A DNA stretch of 64,000 bases, taken from positions 8,343-72,342 of the forward strand of contig JANPCX010000053.1 in NCBI GenBank assembly GCA_031431125.1, in the 5' to 3' direction. Source of the DNA: JANPCX01 sp031431125 (GTDB lineage: Bacteria; Pseudomonadota; Gammaproteobacteria; Burkholderiales; Burkholderiaceae_C). A program made the position numbers and the translations under genes. The stretch's first letter is position 1; the number at the start of each line of letters is the position of its first letter. Positions 35,184-43,873 of the stretch are shown piece after piece. Under the pieces are notes generated by a model that saw nothing but the letters and a program-made list of their open reading frames with translations, did no database searches and had not been told where the DNA came from.

Positions 35184-35444
35184 ATGACTGTCTTTGAATC
35201 GGGAATGGCCAAGACGGCCCCTTCCTCAAGAAACCACTTCACCGAAACTGACCTGGCAAACCGCTGGGCACTGTCCACCAGCACGCTGGCGCGTTGGCGG
35301 CATCTGGGCCTGGGACCGGTGTTTCTGAAGATCCACGGCCGGGTGGCGTACCGCCTGTCTGACATCGAGGCCTATGAGGCCAAGAGCCTGCGATCCAGCA
35401 CCTCTTCTGCTGTGGCTCCTCAACTGGCGGGGGTGATGGCATGA
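35184..35444 (+). CDS. Excisionase/MerR-like helix-turn-helix protein
   Basis: A protein of about 86 residues with a winged helix-turn-helix: FTETDLANRWALSTSTLARWRHLGLGPVFLKIHGRVAYRLSDIEAYE is the typical excisionase-type fold in which the first helices select the site and the GRVAYRLSDI part forms the wing. The start is ATG at 35184 behind TTGGAG; upstream TTG 35148 and ATG 35154 are in frame. It is the first gene of the rightward replication operon and lies next to the TCCGTACC array, so it may be the protein that binds it. Confidence 0.75.
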   Translation: MTVFESGMAKTAPSSRNHFTETDLANRWALSTSTLARWRHLGLGPVFLKIHGRVAYRLSDIEAYEAKSLRSSTSSAVAPQLAGVMA

Positions 35445-36022
35445 ATGCGCTGACCACCCAAGGCAACAAGGTCAACACCACAGACCTCTCGCCCTTCCAC
35501 CTGCAGCCCACTCTCGGCCCGCTGGGCATCCTGCAGCAAGTGCTGCAAGCCACGCCCCAGGAAGCCGCCAAGCTGCCGACGACCCTGTACGCGGAATTGC
35601 TGCGACAGGCCGATGCAGTTCAGGAATTCGCCAAGTCAGTTCGTGAGTTTGCCGACGCTGCCAACGAACTGCGTTATGCCGAAGTGGCTCAGCATGCACG
35701 TTCCATCGAAGGCCGCGACTTTGGCGTGGTCCGCATCGAGGACGCAGGCCACACCGTGGTGTGCGACACCCGCAAGATCGTCGATTGGGACCAAGACCAG
35801 CTCAAACAACTGGCCGCCAAGATCACCGCCGCCGGGGACGATCCTTACCTGTACATGGAGGTGAGCCTAAAGGTCCAGGAGTCGAAGTACCAAGCCTGGC
35901 CCCCTGTGCTGAGTGTGCAGTTCGAGTCGGCGCGCACGGTGCGCCCCGGCAAGACCAGCTACCGCTTTGAAAAGCGCAATGGTCCAAGTGCGGGGAACAC
36001 CGGTCAGAAGGGAGCCCACTGA
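35441..36022 (+). CDS. Hypothetical phage protein
   Basis: A 193-residue protein. The N-terminal third is helical (LGPLGILQQVLQAT and AELLRQADAVQEFAKSVREFADAANEL), and the C-terminal part is alpha/beta, ending in a basic FEKRNG segment. No domain was recognised. Its ATG overlaps the HTH gene stop by four bases, and its TGA overlaps the ATG of the ATPase gene, so it is inside a tightly coupled early operon. A role in replication or recombination is inferred from position. Confidence 0.7.
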   Translation: MNALTTQGNKVNTTDLSPFHLQPTLGPLGILQQVLQATPQEAAKLPTTLYAELLRQADAVQEFAKSVREFADAANELRYAEVAQHARSIEGRDFGVVRIEDAGHTVVCDTRKIVDWDQDQLKQLAAKITAAGDDPYLYMEVSLKVQESKYQAWPPVLSVQFESARTVRPGKTSYRFEKRNGPSAGNTGQKGAH

Positions 36023-36936
36023 TGCTGCCCATCATCAGCGCCGATGCGCGACTGGCCGAAGTGCGCTGCGCCAAGATCGCCTTGCTCGGCATCCCCGGTT
36101 CCGGCAAAACCAGTCAGCTCAAAACCCTGCCTGCCGACTCCACCCTCTTCGTGGATCTGGAGGCCGGTGACCTGGCGGTGCAGGATTGGCAGGGAGACAC
36201 CATCCGCCCGCGTTCGTGGCCCGAGTTCCGTGACCTGGTGGTGTTTCTGGCTGGGCCGAACCCAGCCGCCTCGCCGGACCAGGCCTACAGCCAGGCGCAC
36301 TTCGATGCAGTCTGCCAGCGCTATGGCGACCCGGCGCAACTGAACCGCTACCGCACCTACTTTGTGGACTCGGTGACGGTGTTGTCGCGGTTGTGCCTGG
36401 CATGGGCCAAGACCCAACCCCAGGCCTTCTCCGAGCGCAGTGGCAAACCCGACGCACGCGGCGCTTATGGCTTGCTGGGTGTCGAGATGATCACCGCGCT
36501 GACCCACTTGCAGCATGTACGTGACAAACATGTCGTGTTCGTCGCCATCCTGGAAGAGAAGACCGACGAATTCAACCGCCGCTACTTCGGCATCCAACTC
36601 GAAGGCAGCAAGACGGCGCTGGAGTTGCCTGGGGTGCTGGATGAGGTGGTGACTTTGGCGCTCTTGCGTCCAGACGCCACAGCAAGCGCTGATGGATCGC
36701 ACGAGGCCAGCAAGCCCTTCCGTGCCTTCGTGACTCACACCGACAACCCCTGGGGCTACCCGGCGAAGGACCGCAGCGGGCGACTGGAGATGGTTGAAGA
36801 ACCGAACCTCGCCAAGTTGATTGCACGCTGTACGGGAGCCACGCCTGCGGGCATCTCCTCCACGTCCACCACCGCTGCCGCCCATGACGCCCACGGCATG
36901 CCATCACTCCATCAATCTGGAGGCCACAACACATGA
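36022..36936 (+). CDS. Phage AAA_24-type ATPase (RecA-like fold)
   Basis: A 304-residue NTPase. The Walker A motif is GIPGSGKT (residues 23-30), followed by LFVDLEAGDLAV, where the acidic residue after the strand fits the AAA_24 family of phage nucleotide-binding proteins; FVDSVTVLSRL is the likely Walker B region. The C-terminal 50 residues are Ser/Thr/Ala-rich and probably disordered. These proteins are usually next to an SSB-like protein and an exonuclease, as here, and are thought to act in phage recombination as Sak4-type annealing factors. Confidence 0.8.
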   Translation: MLPIISADARLAEVRCAKIALLGIPGSGKTSQLKTLPADSTLFVDLEAGDLAVQDWQGDTIRPRSWPEFRDLVVFLAGPNPAASPDQAYSQAHFDAVCQRYGDPAQLNRYRTYFVDSVTVLSRLCLAWAKTQPQAFSERSGKPDARGAYGLLGVEMITALTHLQHVRDKHVVFVAILEEKTDEFNRRYFGIQLEGSKTALELPGVLDEVVTLALLRPDATASADGSHEASKPFRAFVTHTDNPWGYPAKDRSGRLEMVEEPNLAKLIARCTGATPAGISSTSTTAAAHDAHGMPSLHQSGGHNT

Positions 36937-37616
36937 ATCCCACTTCAAACATATCCCATGCATGGAACGATTTCAACGATGCCGAGGCGCAGGCAGGCTT
37001 TGACCTGATCCCCAAGGGCACCTTGGTCAAAGTGCACCTGACCATCAAGCCAGGCGGCTTTGATGAACCGTCTCAAGGCTGGACAGGCGGCTGGGCAACG
37101 CTATCAGACCAAACCGGCAGCGTGTACTTGAACGCCGAGTTCGTTGTGCTCGATGGCCCCTACGTCAAACGCAAGCTGTGGAGCCTGATCGGCTTGTATT
37201 CGCCCAAGGGTGATGAGTGGACCAACATGGGCCGCTCCTTCATTCGCGCCATGCTGAACTCGGCGCGAGGCATTGATCCGAAGGATGTCAGCCCCCAGGC
37301 CCAGGTGGCACGCCGCATCGCGCACTTCGGCGAACTCGACGGCCTGGAGTTTGTGGGTCGGGTGGACATTGAGCAGGACTCGCGGGGCGACGACAAGAAC
37401 ACCATTCGCCAAGCGGTGGAGCCGGGGCACAAAGACTATGCCGCCTTGATGGCCGGTGGTGTCGCAGGTCCAGCGGGAACCGTCAGCCAAAGCAATACAC
37501 GACCGTCCGGTTTTGCAGGTACCACGGCACCTGCCGCAACGTCGTCGCGCCCATCACCCGCAGCACCGGCACCTGCTGCCCGCACGGGCGTCAACAAACC
37601 CTCGTGGGCGCAGTGA
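36933..37616 (+). CDS. Single-strand DNA-binding-like phage protein
   Basis: A 227-residue protein. Residues 1-150 form an OB-like domain (GTLVKVHLTIKPGG, GWATLSDQTGSVYLNAEFVVLDG, RKLWSLIGLYSP), and the tail of about 65 residues is rich in Pro, Ala, Ser and Thr, ending in KPSWAQ. A folded OB domain with a flexible tail is the layout of SSB proteins. The pairing with the preceding ATPase (four-base overlap) matches Sak4/SSB pairs in phages. The assignment is by context and architecture, not by a firm motif. Confidence 0.65.
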   Translation: MNPTSNISHAWNDFNDAEAQAGFDLIPKGTLVKVHLTIKPGGFDEPSQGWTGGWATLSDQTGSVYLNAEFVVLDGPYVKRKLWSLIGLYSPKGDEWTNMGRSFIRAMLNSARGIDPKDVSPQAQVARRIAHFGELDGLEFVGRVDIEQDSRGDDKNTIRQAVEPGHKDYAALMAGGVAGPAGTVSQSNTRPSGFAGTTAPAATSSRPSPAAPAPAARTGVNKPSWAQ

Positions 37617-37642
37617 GTCCAGCATGAACAAGGACACACCAC

Positions 37643-38158
37643 ATGCAGTGCTGGATCTGCAAACGCCAAGCCCGGGGCCTCATCCACGCCGACAGCCGCC
37701 ACAGCGTGAGCGACCCGCGCCGCTATCCCACCGATTGGGCGTTTTGTTCCCGGCGTTGCCAGAACGCGTTCCATCTGTTTTACGGGCGCTGGGTCGATTC
37801 CATACAACTCGGGGAGGCCTTACCCATGGTTGACGCGACCGAAGTGGAACAAGCCGCGATGCGGCAGTGCCTGAAGTTCTTTGGCGAGGCGGCGGCCGAG
37901 ATTGGTTTTGACAAACCGCTGGGCAGCTACTCCCAGGACGAGGCGCTGCGCGTCGTCGAGGCCATCGTCACCGCTTACTGCGATGCCATGGCGACTCACC
38001 ATGAGCAGACGCGACACCCTCGCGTCAAAGGACTCAGTGCCCATGGCGCGGAGGTGCGCGACCCGATCCGGTCGCCGCCGCCTGCAACATCTCCAGCCGC
38101 CGGCACGGTCTTTGATGACATGCCGAGCGATGCACCTTGGGAGGCAGGCCATGCTTGA
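37643..38158 (+). CDS. Zinc-binding phage protein (DUF6511-like)
   Basis: A 171-residue protein with two cysteine pairs at the N-terminus, CWICKRQ and FCSRRCQNAFH, which form a small zinc knuckle similar to DUF6511 proteins in phage recombination operons. The middle (EQAAMRQCLKFFGEAAAEIG and ALRVVEAIVTAYCDAM) is helical, and the C-terminal 45 residues are Pro-rich and probably disordered. Its stop overlaps the start of the exonuclease gene. It may be a DNA-binding accessory factor. Confidence 0.65.
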   Translation: MQCWICKRQARGLIHADSRHSVSDPRRYPTDWAFCSRRCQNAFHLFYGRWVDSIQLGEALPMVDATEVEQAAMRQCLKFFGEAAAEIGFDKPLGSYSQDEALRVVEAIVTAYCDAMATHHEQTRHPRVKGLSAHGAEVRDPIRSPPPATSPAAGTVFDDMPSDAPWEAGHA

Positions 38159-38957
38159 TTTCAATCACAGGCCCAAGGTTCACGAACAGGTCACGGCGCT
38201 GATCGACGCGGCGCTGGTGGCAGAACGTGCGGCACAGCCCAAACGAACTTACCTTGGTGGCTCTCGCCTGGGTGCTTCGTGTGAGCGGGCCCTGCAGTAC
38301 GAATACGCTCAAGCCCCGGTGGAGGAGGGCAAGGACTTTGATGGCAGGAGGCTGCGCATCTTTGAGGTGGGCCATTCCTTTGAAGCCATGGCCATCCGAT
38401 GGCTGCGGCTGGCGGGCTTTGAGTTGCTCACGGCCGACATGGACGGCGAGCAGTTTGGATTCAGCGTTGCTGATGACCGTATCCAAGGCCATGGCGACGG
38501 CATCGTGATCGGTGGTCCGCCCGAGCTGGGCTGGCGCTACCCGATGTTGCTGGAAATCAAATCCATGGCCGACAAGCCGTTCAAGGAGTGTGTCAAGAAA
38601 GGCGTGACCCTGGCCAAGCCCGTTTATGCGGCGCAGATGGCGGTGTACCAAGCCTATTTGCATGACGCGCTGAATGATGCGCTCCAGAAGTCTCCTTCTC
38701 GTAGTGCGCTGGGCGTTTCTCTGGGTCTGTCGGACAACCCGGCCCTCTACGTTGCGGTCAACAAAGATACCCAGGCGCTGTGGTTCGAGCTGATGCCATT
38801 CGACGGCAGCCTGGCCCAGCGCATGAGCGACCGTGGCGTGCGGGTGGTGCAAGCCACAGATGCCCACGAATTGCTGCCGCGTGGGTTTGCTCAACAGACG
38901 CATGTGGAGTGCCGGATGTGCAGTTATGCGCTGCGGTGCTGGGGAGAAGCACGATGA
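38151..38957 (+). CDS. RecB/Cas4-like PD-(D/E)XK exonuclease
   Basis: A protein of about 268 residues of the RecB nuclease family. The active-site region is IQGHGDGIVIGG (Asp) followed by LLEIKSM (Glu and Lys), with YAAQMAVYQAY as the Gln/Tyr motif. An N-terminal Cys (GASCERALQYEY) and the C-terminal CRMCSYALRCW could hold a Cas4/AddB-like iron-sulphur cluster of four cysteines. It would produce 3' single-stranded ends for phage recombination. The start is ATG at 38151 behind GGGAGGCAGGCC; the longer frame from 37881 overlaps the previous gene. Confidence 0.85.
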   Translation: MLDFNHRPKVHEQVTALIDAALVAERAAQPKRTYLGGSRLGASCERALQYEYAQAPVEEGKDFDGRRLRIFEVGHSFEAMAIRWLRLAGFELLTADMDGEQFGFSVADDRIQGHGDGIVIGGPPELGWRYPMLLEIKSMADKPFKECVKKGVTLAKPVYAAQMAVYQAYLHDALNDALQKSPSRSALGVSLGLSDNPALYVAVNKDTQALWFELMPFDGSLAQRMSDRGVRVVQATDAHELLPRGFAQQTHVECRMCSYALRCWGEAR

Positions 38958-39370
38958 CTGCATCAAAACTTTCATCGCCAGCACAACGCACGCCTCCCTT
39001 GGTCGGTCTCGCGTGTTTGGAGAAGGTGTTGCTGCGCCAGGCCTCGGGGCCAGAACCAGAGAAGAAGCTGGCAGTGGCTGTGATCTGCCGCGCGATTGCC
39101 GATTGTCGTTCGGATGTGCGTGGCCCCGACGTTGTACCTGCGGGACGTGACAGCGCATTGGTACAGCGTCAAGCCATTCGATTCATGCAAAGCAGCGCGC
39201 TGGACGCATGGGCCAGTGCTTTCGATTTGGACGCTCGGTTCATCCGCGAGCTGGCGATCAAGACGGGTTATTGGGCAGTGGCGAAGACAGAGACGTATCA
39301 AGCAACAACTGTCATCGCCACAACGAACGCGAATAGAAATGAAAGGAGGACAAATGCTGGACTTCAATGA
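38954..39370 (+). CDS. Hypothetical phage protein
   Basis: A protein of about 138 residues read from ATG at 38954, which overlaps the exonuclease stop by four bases. It has two helical segments (AVAVICRAIADCRSDV and RQAIRFMQSSALDAWASAFDLDARFIRELAIKTGYW) and a polar tail. It overlaps the start of the primase-helicase gene by 17 nt. The spacing shows it is part of the same operon, but no family was recognised. Confidence 0.6.
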   Translation: MTASKLSSPAQRTPPLVGLACLEKVLLRQASGPEPEKKLAVAVICRAIADCRSDVRGPDVVPAGRDSALVQRQAIRFMQSSALDAWASAFDLDARFIRELAIKTGYWAVAKTETYQATTVIATTNANRNERRTNAGLQ

Positions 39371-41687
39371 CACGCCGTCAAGCCAAGCCGTGGCGGTCTG
39401 CCCAGACCTGGAACGAGAGGAGGTACGCGCCGCACTGCTGGATCGTTTGGAACCGATCCTGCTGGCCTTGTTGCCTGCCGCCAAGATCCGCGCAGGCAAG
39501 CTCATCGTCGGCGACGTGCTGGGCAGCCCAGGGCGCAGTCTGGAGTTTGAGTTGGAAGGTGAGCGGCGCGGTCTGTGGATCGACCGTTCTGCACAAACGG
39601 GCGGCGATGTGTACGACTTTCTGGCGCAGCACCGGGGCTTGGATGTGCGCCAGCAGTTCGCGCAAGTGCTGGTGTTTGCTCGTGAGTTGCTCGGTCGGCC
39701 AGAGGTGATGACGGCAAGCCCAGTCTCTGTGGCGCGGGCCAGCAGCAAACCCAAGAAGACCGCAGCTCTGGACGACTTGGGGCCTGCCACGGCCAAGTGG
39801 GACTACCACGATGCCCAGGGCCACCTGATCGCCTGCGTCTACCGCTACGACCCTATGGGAGAGGACGGGGTCCGCCGCAAGGAGTTCCGCCCCTGGGACG
39901 CCAAGCGGCGCAAGGCCGCCCCGCCCGAGCCGCGTCCGCTCTACAACCAGCCCGGCTTACTGGCCGCCGACACCGTGGTCCTGGTCGAAGGCGAGAAATG
40001 CGCCCAGGCCTTGATCGATGCAGGCATCTGCGCGACCACGGCGATGCATGGGGCCAATGCGCCGGTGGGTAAGACCGACTGGTCGCCTTTGAGAGGCAAG
40101 GCGGTGTTGATCTGGCCGGACAAGGACAAGGCAGGCTGGGCCTATGCGCAGGCGGCGTCTCAAGCCTTGTTGGCTGCGGGTGCGACATCGTGCGCCATCC
40201 TGTTACCCGCTGATGAACACCCGGAATCCTGGGACGCCGCCGACGCACTGCGCGAGCAGTTCGATGTCCACGGCTTTGTTGCCGGTGGGCCTCGGATCAA
40301 GATCCATGCTGCGGACGATGCACCGCCACAGGCACCCAACCACTCCGTCCTGGGCAGTGGTGACGCATTGGCCTTGAGTTTTGCACAGCAGTACCAGGAC
40401 GACTGGCGGTTCGTGTCAGCCTGGGGCCAGTGGATGATGTGGGACGGGCAACGCTGGCGTGCCGACAACACCCTGGCCGCAGGCGACCTGGTGCGCCACA
40501 TCTGCCGCCATGCCGCCCTGCAAGCGGACAACCGGCGCGAAGCCCTGTCACTGGCCAGTTCGGGGATGGTCAGCGGTGTGGAGCGCCTGACCAAACTCGA
40601 CCGTCGCAATGCCGGATCCACTGACGAATGGGATGTGGACCCCTGGGTCATCAACACGCCGGGTGGCATGGTGGACCTGCGCACTGGTCAACTGCGTCCC
40701 CACGACCGACGTGCTCGCATGACCAAGGTGACCACGGCCACCTTGCGAGACAGCCCCTCTTCGGATTCCTGCCCCCACTGGCTGCGATTCCTGGCGCAAG
40801 CCACGGGCGGAGACCAGGCGCAGATCGACTACCTGCAGCGGGTGTTTGGCTACTGCCTCACCGGCAGCACGGAAGAACACGCACTCTTCTTCCTCTACGG
40901 CACCGGTGCCAACGGCAAGTCTGTGTTCGTCAACACCCTATTCACCTTGCTGGGTGACTACGCCGCCAACGCACCCATGGACACCTTCATGGAGTCACGC
41001 TCGGATCGACACCCCACCGACCTGGCAGGCCTTCGTGGAGCCCGGTTTGTGGCTGCCACAGAAACCGAACAGGGAAGGCGCTGGAACGAGTCCAAGATCA
41101 AGGAGATCACCGGAGGCGACCGGGTCTCGGCCCGCTTCATGCGGCAGGACTTCTTCACCTACACACCGCAGTTCAAGCTGGTGATCGCGGGCAACCACAA
41201 ACCGGCGATTCGCAACATTGACGAGGCGATGCGCCGCCGCCTGCATCTGATCCCCTTCACGATCACGGTTCCGCCCCATGAGCGCGACAAGCACCTGGCA
41301 GACAAGCTGCTGACCGAGCGGGACGGGATCTTCAGCTGGGGTGTGCAGGGATGCCTCAATTGGCAGAAGCAGGGAATCAGTCCACCCCAGTGCGTGCTGG
41401 ACGCAACCGACGAGTACTTCGAGTCAGAGGATGCCTTGGGGCGCTGGCTGGACGAGCGCTGTGTCCTCACGCCCGGCGCGCATTCACTGACCACCGAACT
41501 CTTCAACGATTGGAAGTTGTGGGCCGAAGGAGCGGGTGAGTTTGTGGGAACACAGCGCCGGTTCTCGGACTTGCTGCTCAACCGTGGCCTGTCCAAATGG
41601 CGCAACTCGGCAGGCATTCGCGGCTACCAGGGCATTGGACTCAAGCAACCCCCAACACCCGGCTACGCGCCTTATGCAGACGGTTGA
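39354..41687 (+). CDS. Phage P4-type primase-helicase
   Basis: A protein of about 777 residues that starts at ATG 39354 with a strong AAAGGAGGA (39341-39349). The N-terminal part contains a TOPRIM-like core (VVLVEGEKCAQALIDAG, then VLIWPDKDKAG) preceded by a degenerate primase region. The C-terminal half is the P4/poxvirus D5 superfamily 3 helicase, with Walker A GTGANGKS (about 516-523) after LFFLYG, and downstream motifs FVAATETEQGRRW and FKLVIAGNHKPAI. It would prime and unwind DNA at the phage origin. It is the central replication gene of the operon. Confidence 0.92.
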   Translation: MLDFNDTPSSQAVAVCPDLEREEVRAALLDRLEPILLALLPAAKIRAGKLIVGDVLGSPGRSLEFELEGERRGLWIDRSAQTGGDVYDFLAQHRGLDVRQQFAQVLVFARELLGRPEVMTASPVSVARASSKPKKTAALDDLGPATAKWDYHDAQGHLIACVYRYDPMGEDGVRRKEFRPWDAKRRKAAPPEPRPLYNQPGLLAADTVVLVEGEKCAQALIDAGICATTAMHGANAPVGKTDWSPLRGKAVLIWPDKDKAGWAYAQAASQALLAAGATSCAILLPADEHPESWDAADALREQFDVHGFVAGGPRIKIHAADDAPPQAPNHSVLGSGDALALSFAQQYQDDWRFVSAWGQWMMWDGQRWRADNTLAAGDLVRHICRHAALQADNRREALSLASSGMVSGVERLTKLDRRNAGSTDEWDVDPWVINTPGGMVDLRTGQLRPHDRRARMTKVTTATLRDSPSSDSCPHWLRFLAQATGGDQAQIDYLQRVFGYCLTGSTEEHALFFLYGTGANGKSVFVNTLFTLLGDYAANAPMDTFMESRSDRHPTDLAGLRGARFVAATETEQGRRWNESKIKEITGGDRVSARFMRQDFFTYTPQFKLVIAGNHKPAIRNIDEAMRRRLHLIPFTITVPPHERDKHLADKLLTERDGIFSWGVQGCLNWQKQGISPPQCVLDATDEYFESEDALGRWLDERCVLTPGAHSLTTELFNDWKLWAEGAGEFVGTQRRFSDLLLNRGLSKWRNSAGIRGYQGIGLKQPPTPGYAPYADG

Positions 41688-41868
41688 ACCATCCAAACAT
41701 GCTTCACCAAACGCATCCAAAACATCCGTCCGACGCAGTTGACACAGCCAAAGGTTAGTTGCTCACGCGTGCGCGCACACGCACACATACGAGGGGTTTC
41801 CTTTGCCTGGGTCGGCTGCGTCAGACGACTTGGATTCACACCCCAAAAATGAAATGAAAGCACACCAC

Positions 41869-42408
41869 ATGAATTCGAAAATGAAAACCGAACCATTCGG
41901 CAACCATCACCCCAACCCTTGCGTCTTGGCCCTGGACCTGGGCACCAACACAGGCTGGGCCTTGCAGCAAATCGATGGCGCAATCACCAGCGGCACACAA
42001 GTCTTCAAACTACAACGGTTTGAAGGTGGTGGCATGCGCTACCTGCGTTTCAAACGCTGGTTGACGGAACTCAAAGCCTGTCAGGCTCAAGCAACTCACA
42101 CAACGATCCAAAACGGCCTGCAAGCGATTTATTTCGAGGAGGTGAGGCGACATGCCTCGACAGACGCCGCGCACGCTTATGGCGGGTTTCTGGCGACATT
42201 GACGGCCTGGTGTGAGCACCACCAGATCCCGTACCAAGGCATTCCAGTCGGTTCGATCAAAAAACACGCTACGGGTAAAGGCAATGCGAGCAAGGAGGAT
42301 GTGATCGCAGCCATGCGAGCCAAGGGCCACCAACCCATGGATGACAACGAAGCCGATGCACTGGCTTTGCTGTATCTGGCAATGGAACAAGCGGGAGAAC
42401 ACGCATGA
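41869..42408 (+). CDS. RuvC-like Holliday junction resolvase of phage type
   Basis: A protein of about 179 residues with the RNase H-like fold of RuvC relatives: CVLALDLGTNTGWA holds the first catalytic Asp, IYFEEVRRHASTDAAHAYGGF the Glu, and MDDNEADALALLYLA the last two acidic residues. Such phage enzymes resolve branched DNA before packaging. The start is ATG at 41869; in-frame ATGs at 41854 and 41881 are alternatives. A 180-nt gap with no gene separates it from the helicase. Its stop overlaps the next start. Confidence 0.85.
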   Translation: MNSKMKTEPFGNHHPNPCVLALDLGTNTGWALQQIDGAITSGTQVFKLQRFEGGGMRYLRFKRWLTELKACQAQATHTTIQNGLQAIYFEEVRRHASTDAAHAYGGFLATLTAWCEHHQIPYQGIPVGSIKKHATGKGNASKEDVIAAMRAKGHQPMDDNEADALALLYLAMEQAGEHA

Positions 42409-42659
42409 AATCCACACCACATAAACCCCTGCACCAACCACCGCTGTACTCCTTGACCCCAAGCCCCCTGGGCCGAGCCCAGCCCATTCCCATGGACACG
42501 GAAGCCGTCAAGCGCCAAGGCTGGCGCAAGGAACACATCCTCGTCGTGAATGAACGTGACGAACGGTTGGATTTCGTGGAACGCGAGTTCATCCGGCGAA
42601 TTGGTGAACGACTCTACGGTGATCGTCGCCACAGTGAGGGAGGTAAACGCCATGGATAA
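42405..42659 (+). CDS. Small hypothetical phage protein
   Basis: An 84-residue basic protein with a Pro-rich N-terminus and a helical C-terminus (NERDERLDFVEREFIRRIGERLYG). It overlaps its upstream neighbour (ATGA) and its downstream neighbour (8 nt). No family was recognised; its conserved position between a resolvase and a DUF6362 gene supports it as real. Confidence 0.6.
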   Translation: MKSTPHKPLHQPPLYSLTPSPLGRAQPIPMDTEAVKRQGWRKEHILVVNERDERLDFVEREFIRRIGERLYGDRRHSEGGKRHG

Positions 42660-43122
42660 GCACACGCAAAACGCGGCCAACATCTGGACACCCGAGGCGG
42701 TCGCAGATCGTTTTGAAGAAGCCGCTAAAACCGCCCGCAACCTACCGCCCGTTCGTGTCCAAGGCTACTTCAGCGTCTGGCCACGCATCGTGCGTGAGCA
42801 GTGGGCGTCGCTGTCAGGGGATGAGAAATCCAGCTACCGTGCTCCGCCGACACCCGAAGCCACCGCCCGCATGCAAGAGGTCATGCAGTGGGTGCAATGC
42901 CTGGAGGTGGAAGAACGCCACCTGGTGTGGATGCGTGCCAGCAAGGAGCGTTGGCGCACCGTGGCCACACGACTGGGTGTGTGCATCAAGACCGCGCAGC
43001 GTCGTCATGAGAAGGCACTGGCTCTGGTGGCGGCCATGCTCAACCACAGCAACACGCCCACGGTCACCACGGTATCCAGCAGCCGCCACACGGGCCTGCG
43101 ACCTTCGATCTTTGAACGTTGA
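42652..43122 (+). CDS. DUF6362 family HTH protein, likely late regulator
   Basis: A protein of about 156 residues starting at ATG 42652 behind GAGGGAGGT. The N-terminal segment (IWTPEAVADRFEEAAKTARNLPPVRVQGYFSVWPRIVREQW) is the DUF6362 signature. The C-terminal part (EERHLVWMRASKERWRTVATRLGVCIKTAQRRHEKALALV) is a sigma-70 region-4-like helix-turn-helix. Proteins of this type close early operons in many prophages and may control late transcription. A terminator follows at 43137. Confidence 0.8.
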   Translation: MDKHTQNAANIWTPEAVADRFEEAAKTARNLPPVRVQGYFSVWPRIVREQWASLSGDEKSSYRAPPTPEATARMQEVMQWVQCLEVEERHLVWMRASKERWRTVATRLGVCIKTAQRRHEKALALVAAMLNHSNTPTVTTVSSSRHTGLRPSIFER

Positions 43123-43136
43123 AAGGAGTGGGCAAG

Positions 43137-43172
43137 GCCGAGCGCAAAGTAGTCTTTGCTCGGTCTTTTGCG
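43137..43172 (+). terminator. Rho-independent terminator closing the replication operon
   Basis: GCCGAGCGCAAAG and CTTTGCTCGGT form a stem with a small bulge around the loop TAGT and are followed by CTTTTG. It ends the rightward operon that began at 35184. Confidence 0.75.
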
Positions 43173-43527
43173 ATTCGGCAACGCATTTTTGAACGGCCGT
43201 CTTGGCAGAATTAGCAAGAGTTGCGAACGTTTGATAACTCCTGACAAAGGATGACAAAACCGACCTCAAAAAGGGTGTCGCAAAACACGGTCGATGCAGG
43301 TACAGTTTCATTCATGGTCAACAAAGGCGACGAAATTTTGAGAGTGAAGTGAAGCGATGGCGAGGTGATGCAGCAGCTTGGTTGCTGAACCAAAACCACC
43401 ATCGCAGCCATCAGCACAACGTCCCACGAAGGCCAAGGCTCCCAGCAAAAAACTGGGTCCTTCCTGCGCGTTCGCCCATACGAGGGGGAACAGCGCGACA
43501 TAGCCCCACCGACTGCCCGTGAATCCG

Positions 43528-43835
43528 GGTTCGCGCCGCTGAGGTTCGCGGCAGGTGGTTCGCAGTTGACTTCACAGGCGATGCGCTCGCAGCTCGCCCA
43601 AGTTTTTATTTTCGATTGACCAGATTCTGATCTGACCCCCGCAAACCCGCATGGAGCTTGGCTTCACGGCGGGTTTTGTCTTTGGTGTGCCGCTTCTTGT
43701 TCATGCTGGCCGAAGGCTTCGCCAAGTTTCAACACGCCTGCATTGCCACCCCTCTGGTTCGCACGAGGTTCGCAGGTTCGCACTGCGAACCGAATCCCCA
43801 ATCACATCTGGTTCGCAGTTCGCATGGTGCGAACC
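43528..43835. repeat. Cluster of ten GGTTCGC(A/G)-type motifs upstream of the methyltransferase
   Basis: Direct copies are at 43528 and 43543 (GGTTCGCG), 43557, 43756, 43767, 43775 and 43810 (GGTTCGCA), and 43817 (AGTTCGCA). Inverted copies (TGCGAACC) are at 43784-43791 and 43828-43835, making palindromic pairs. All lie between the replication-operon terminator and the ATG at 43874. The whole 43173-43873 stretch has no convincing gene. Confidence 0.7.
43643..43679 (+). terminator. Hairpin with T run upstream of the methyltransferase
   Basis: AAACCCGC and GCGGGTTT are separated by 18 nt and followed by TG, TC and T-rich sequence. It could be a weak terminator or a leader structure in the 5' region of the methyltransferase transcript. 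It lies within the GGTTCGCA cluster. Confidence 0.4.
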
Positions 43836-43873
43836 TGTGGCCTCGTGCGGCCGTCTTTTACTTCAACCGCCCA

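Noticed and set aside
43211..43501. 96-residue minus-strand frame in the gap after the replication operon
   Set aside because: No good start context and Cys/Ser-rich composition typical of a random frame.
43643..43650. CGCAAACCCGCATGGA as a third copy of the 19.4/23.6 kb repeat in reverse
   Set aside because: Only about 16 nt are shared and they form one arm of a local hairpin, so the match is probably chance or a common terminator sequence.
43658..43873. N-terminal extension of the methyltransferase frame
   Set aside because: It runs through the GGTTCGCA array and gives Arg/His-rich residues not expected in a ParB domain; ATG 43874 fits the family start.
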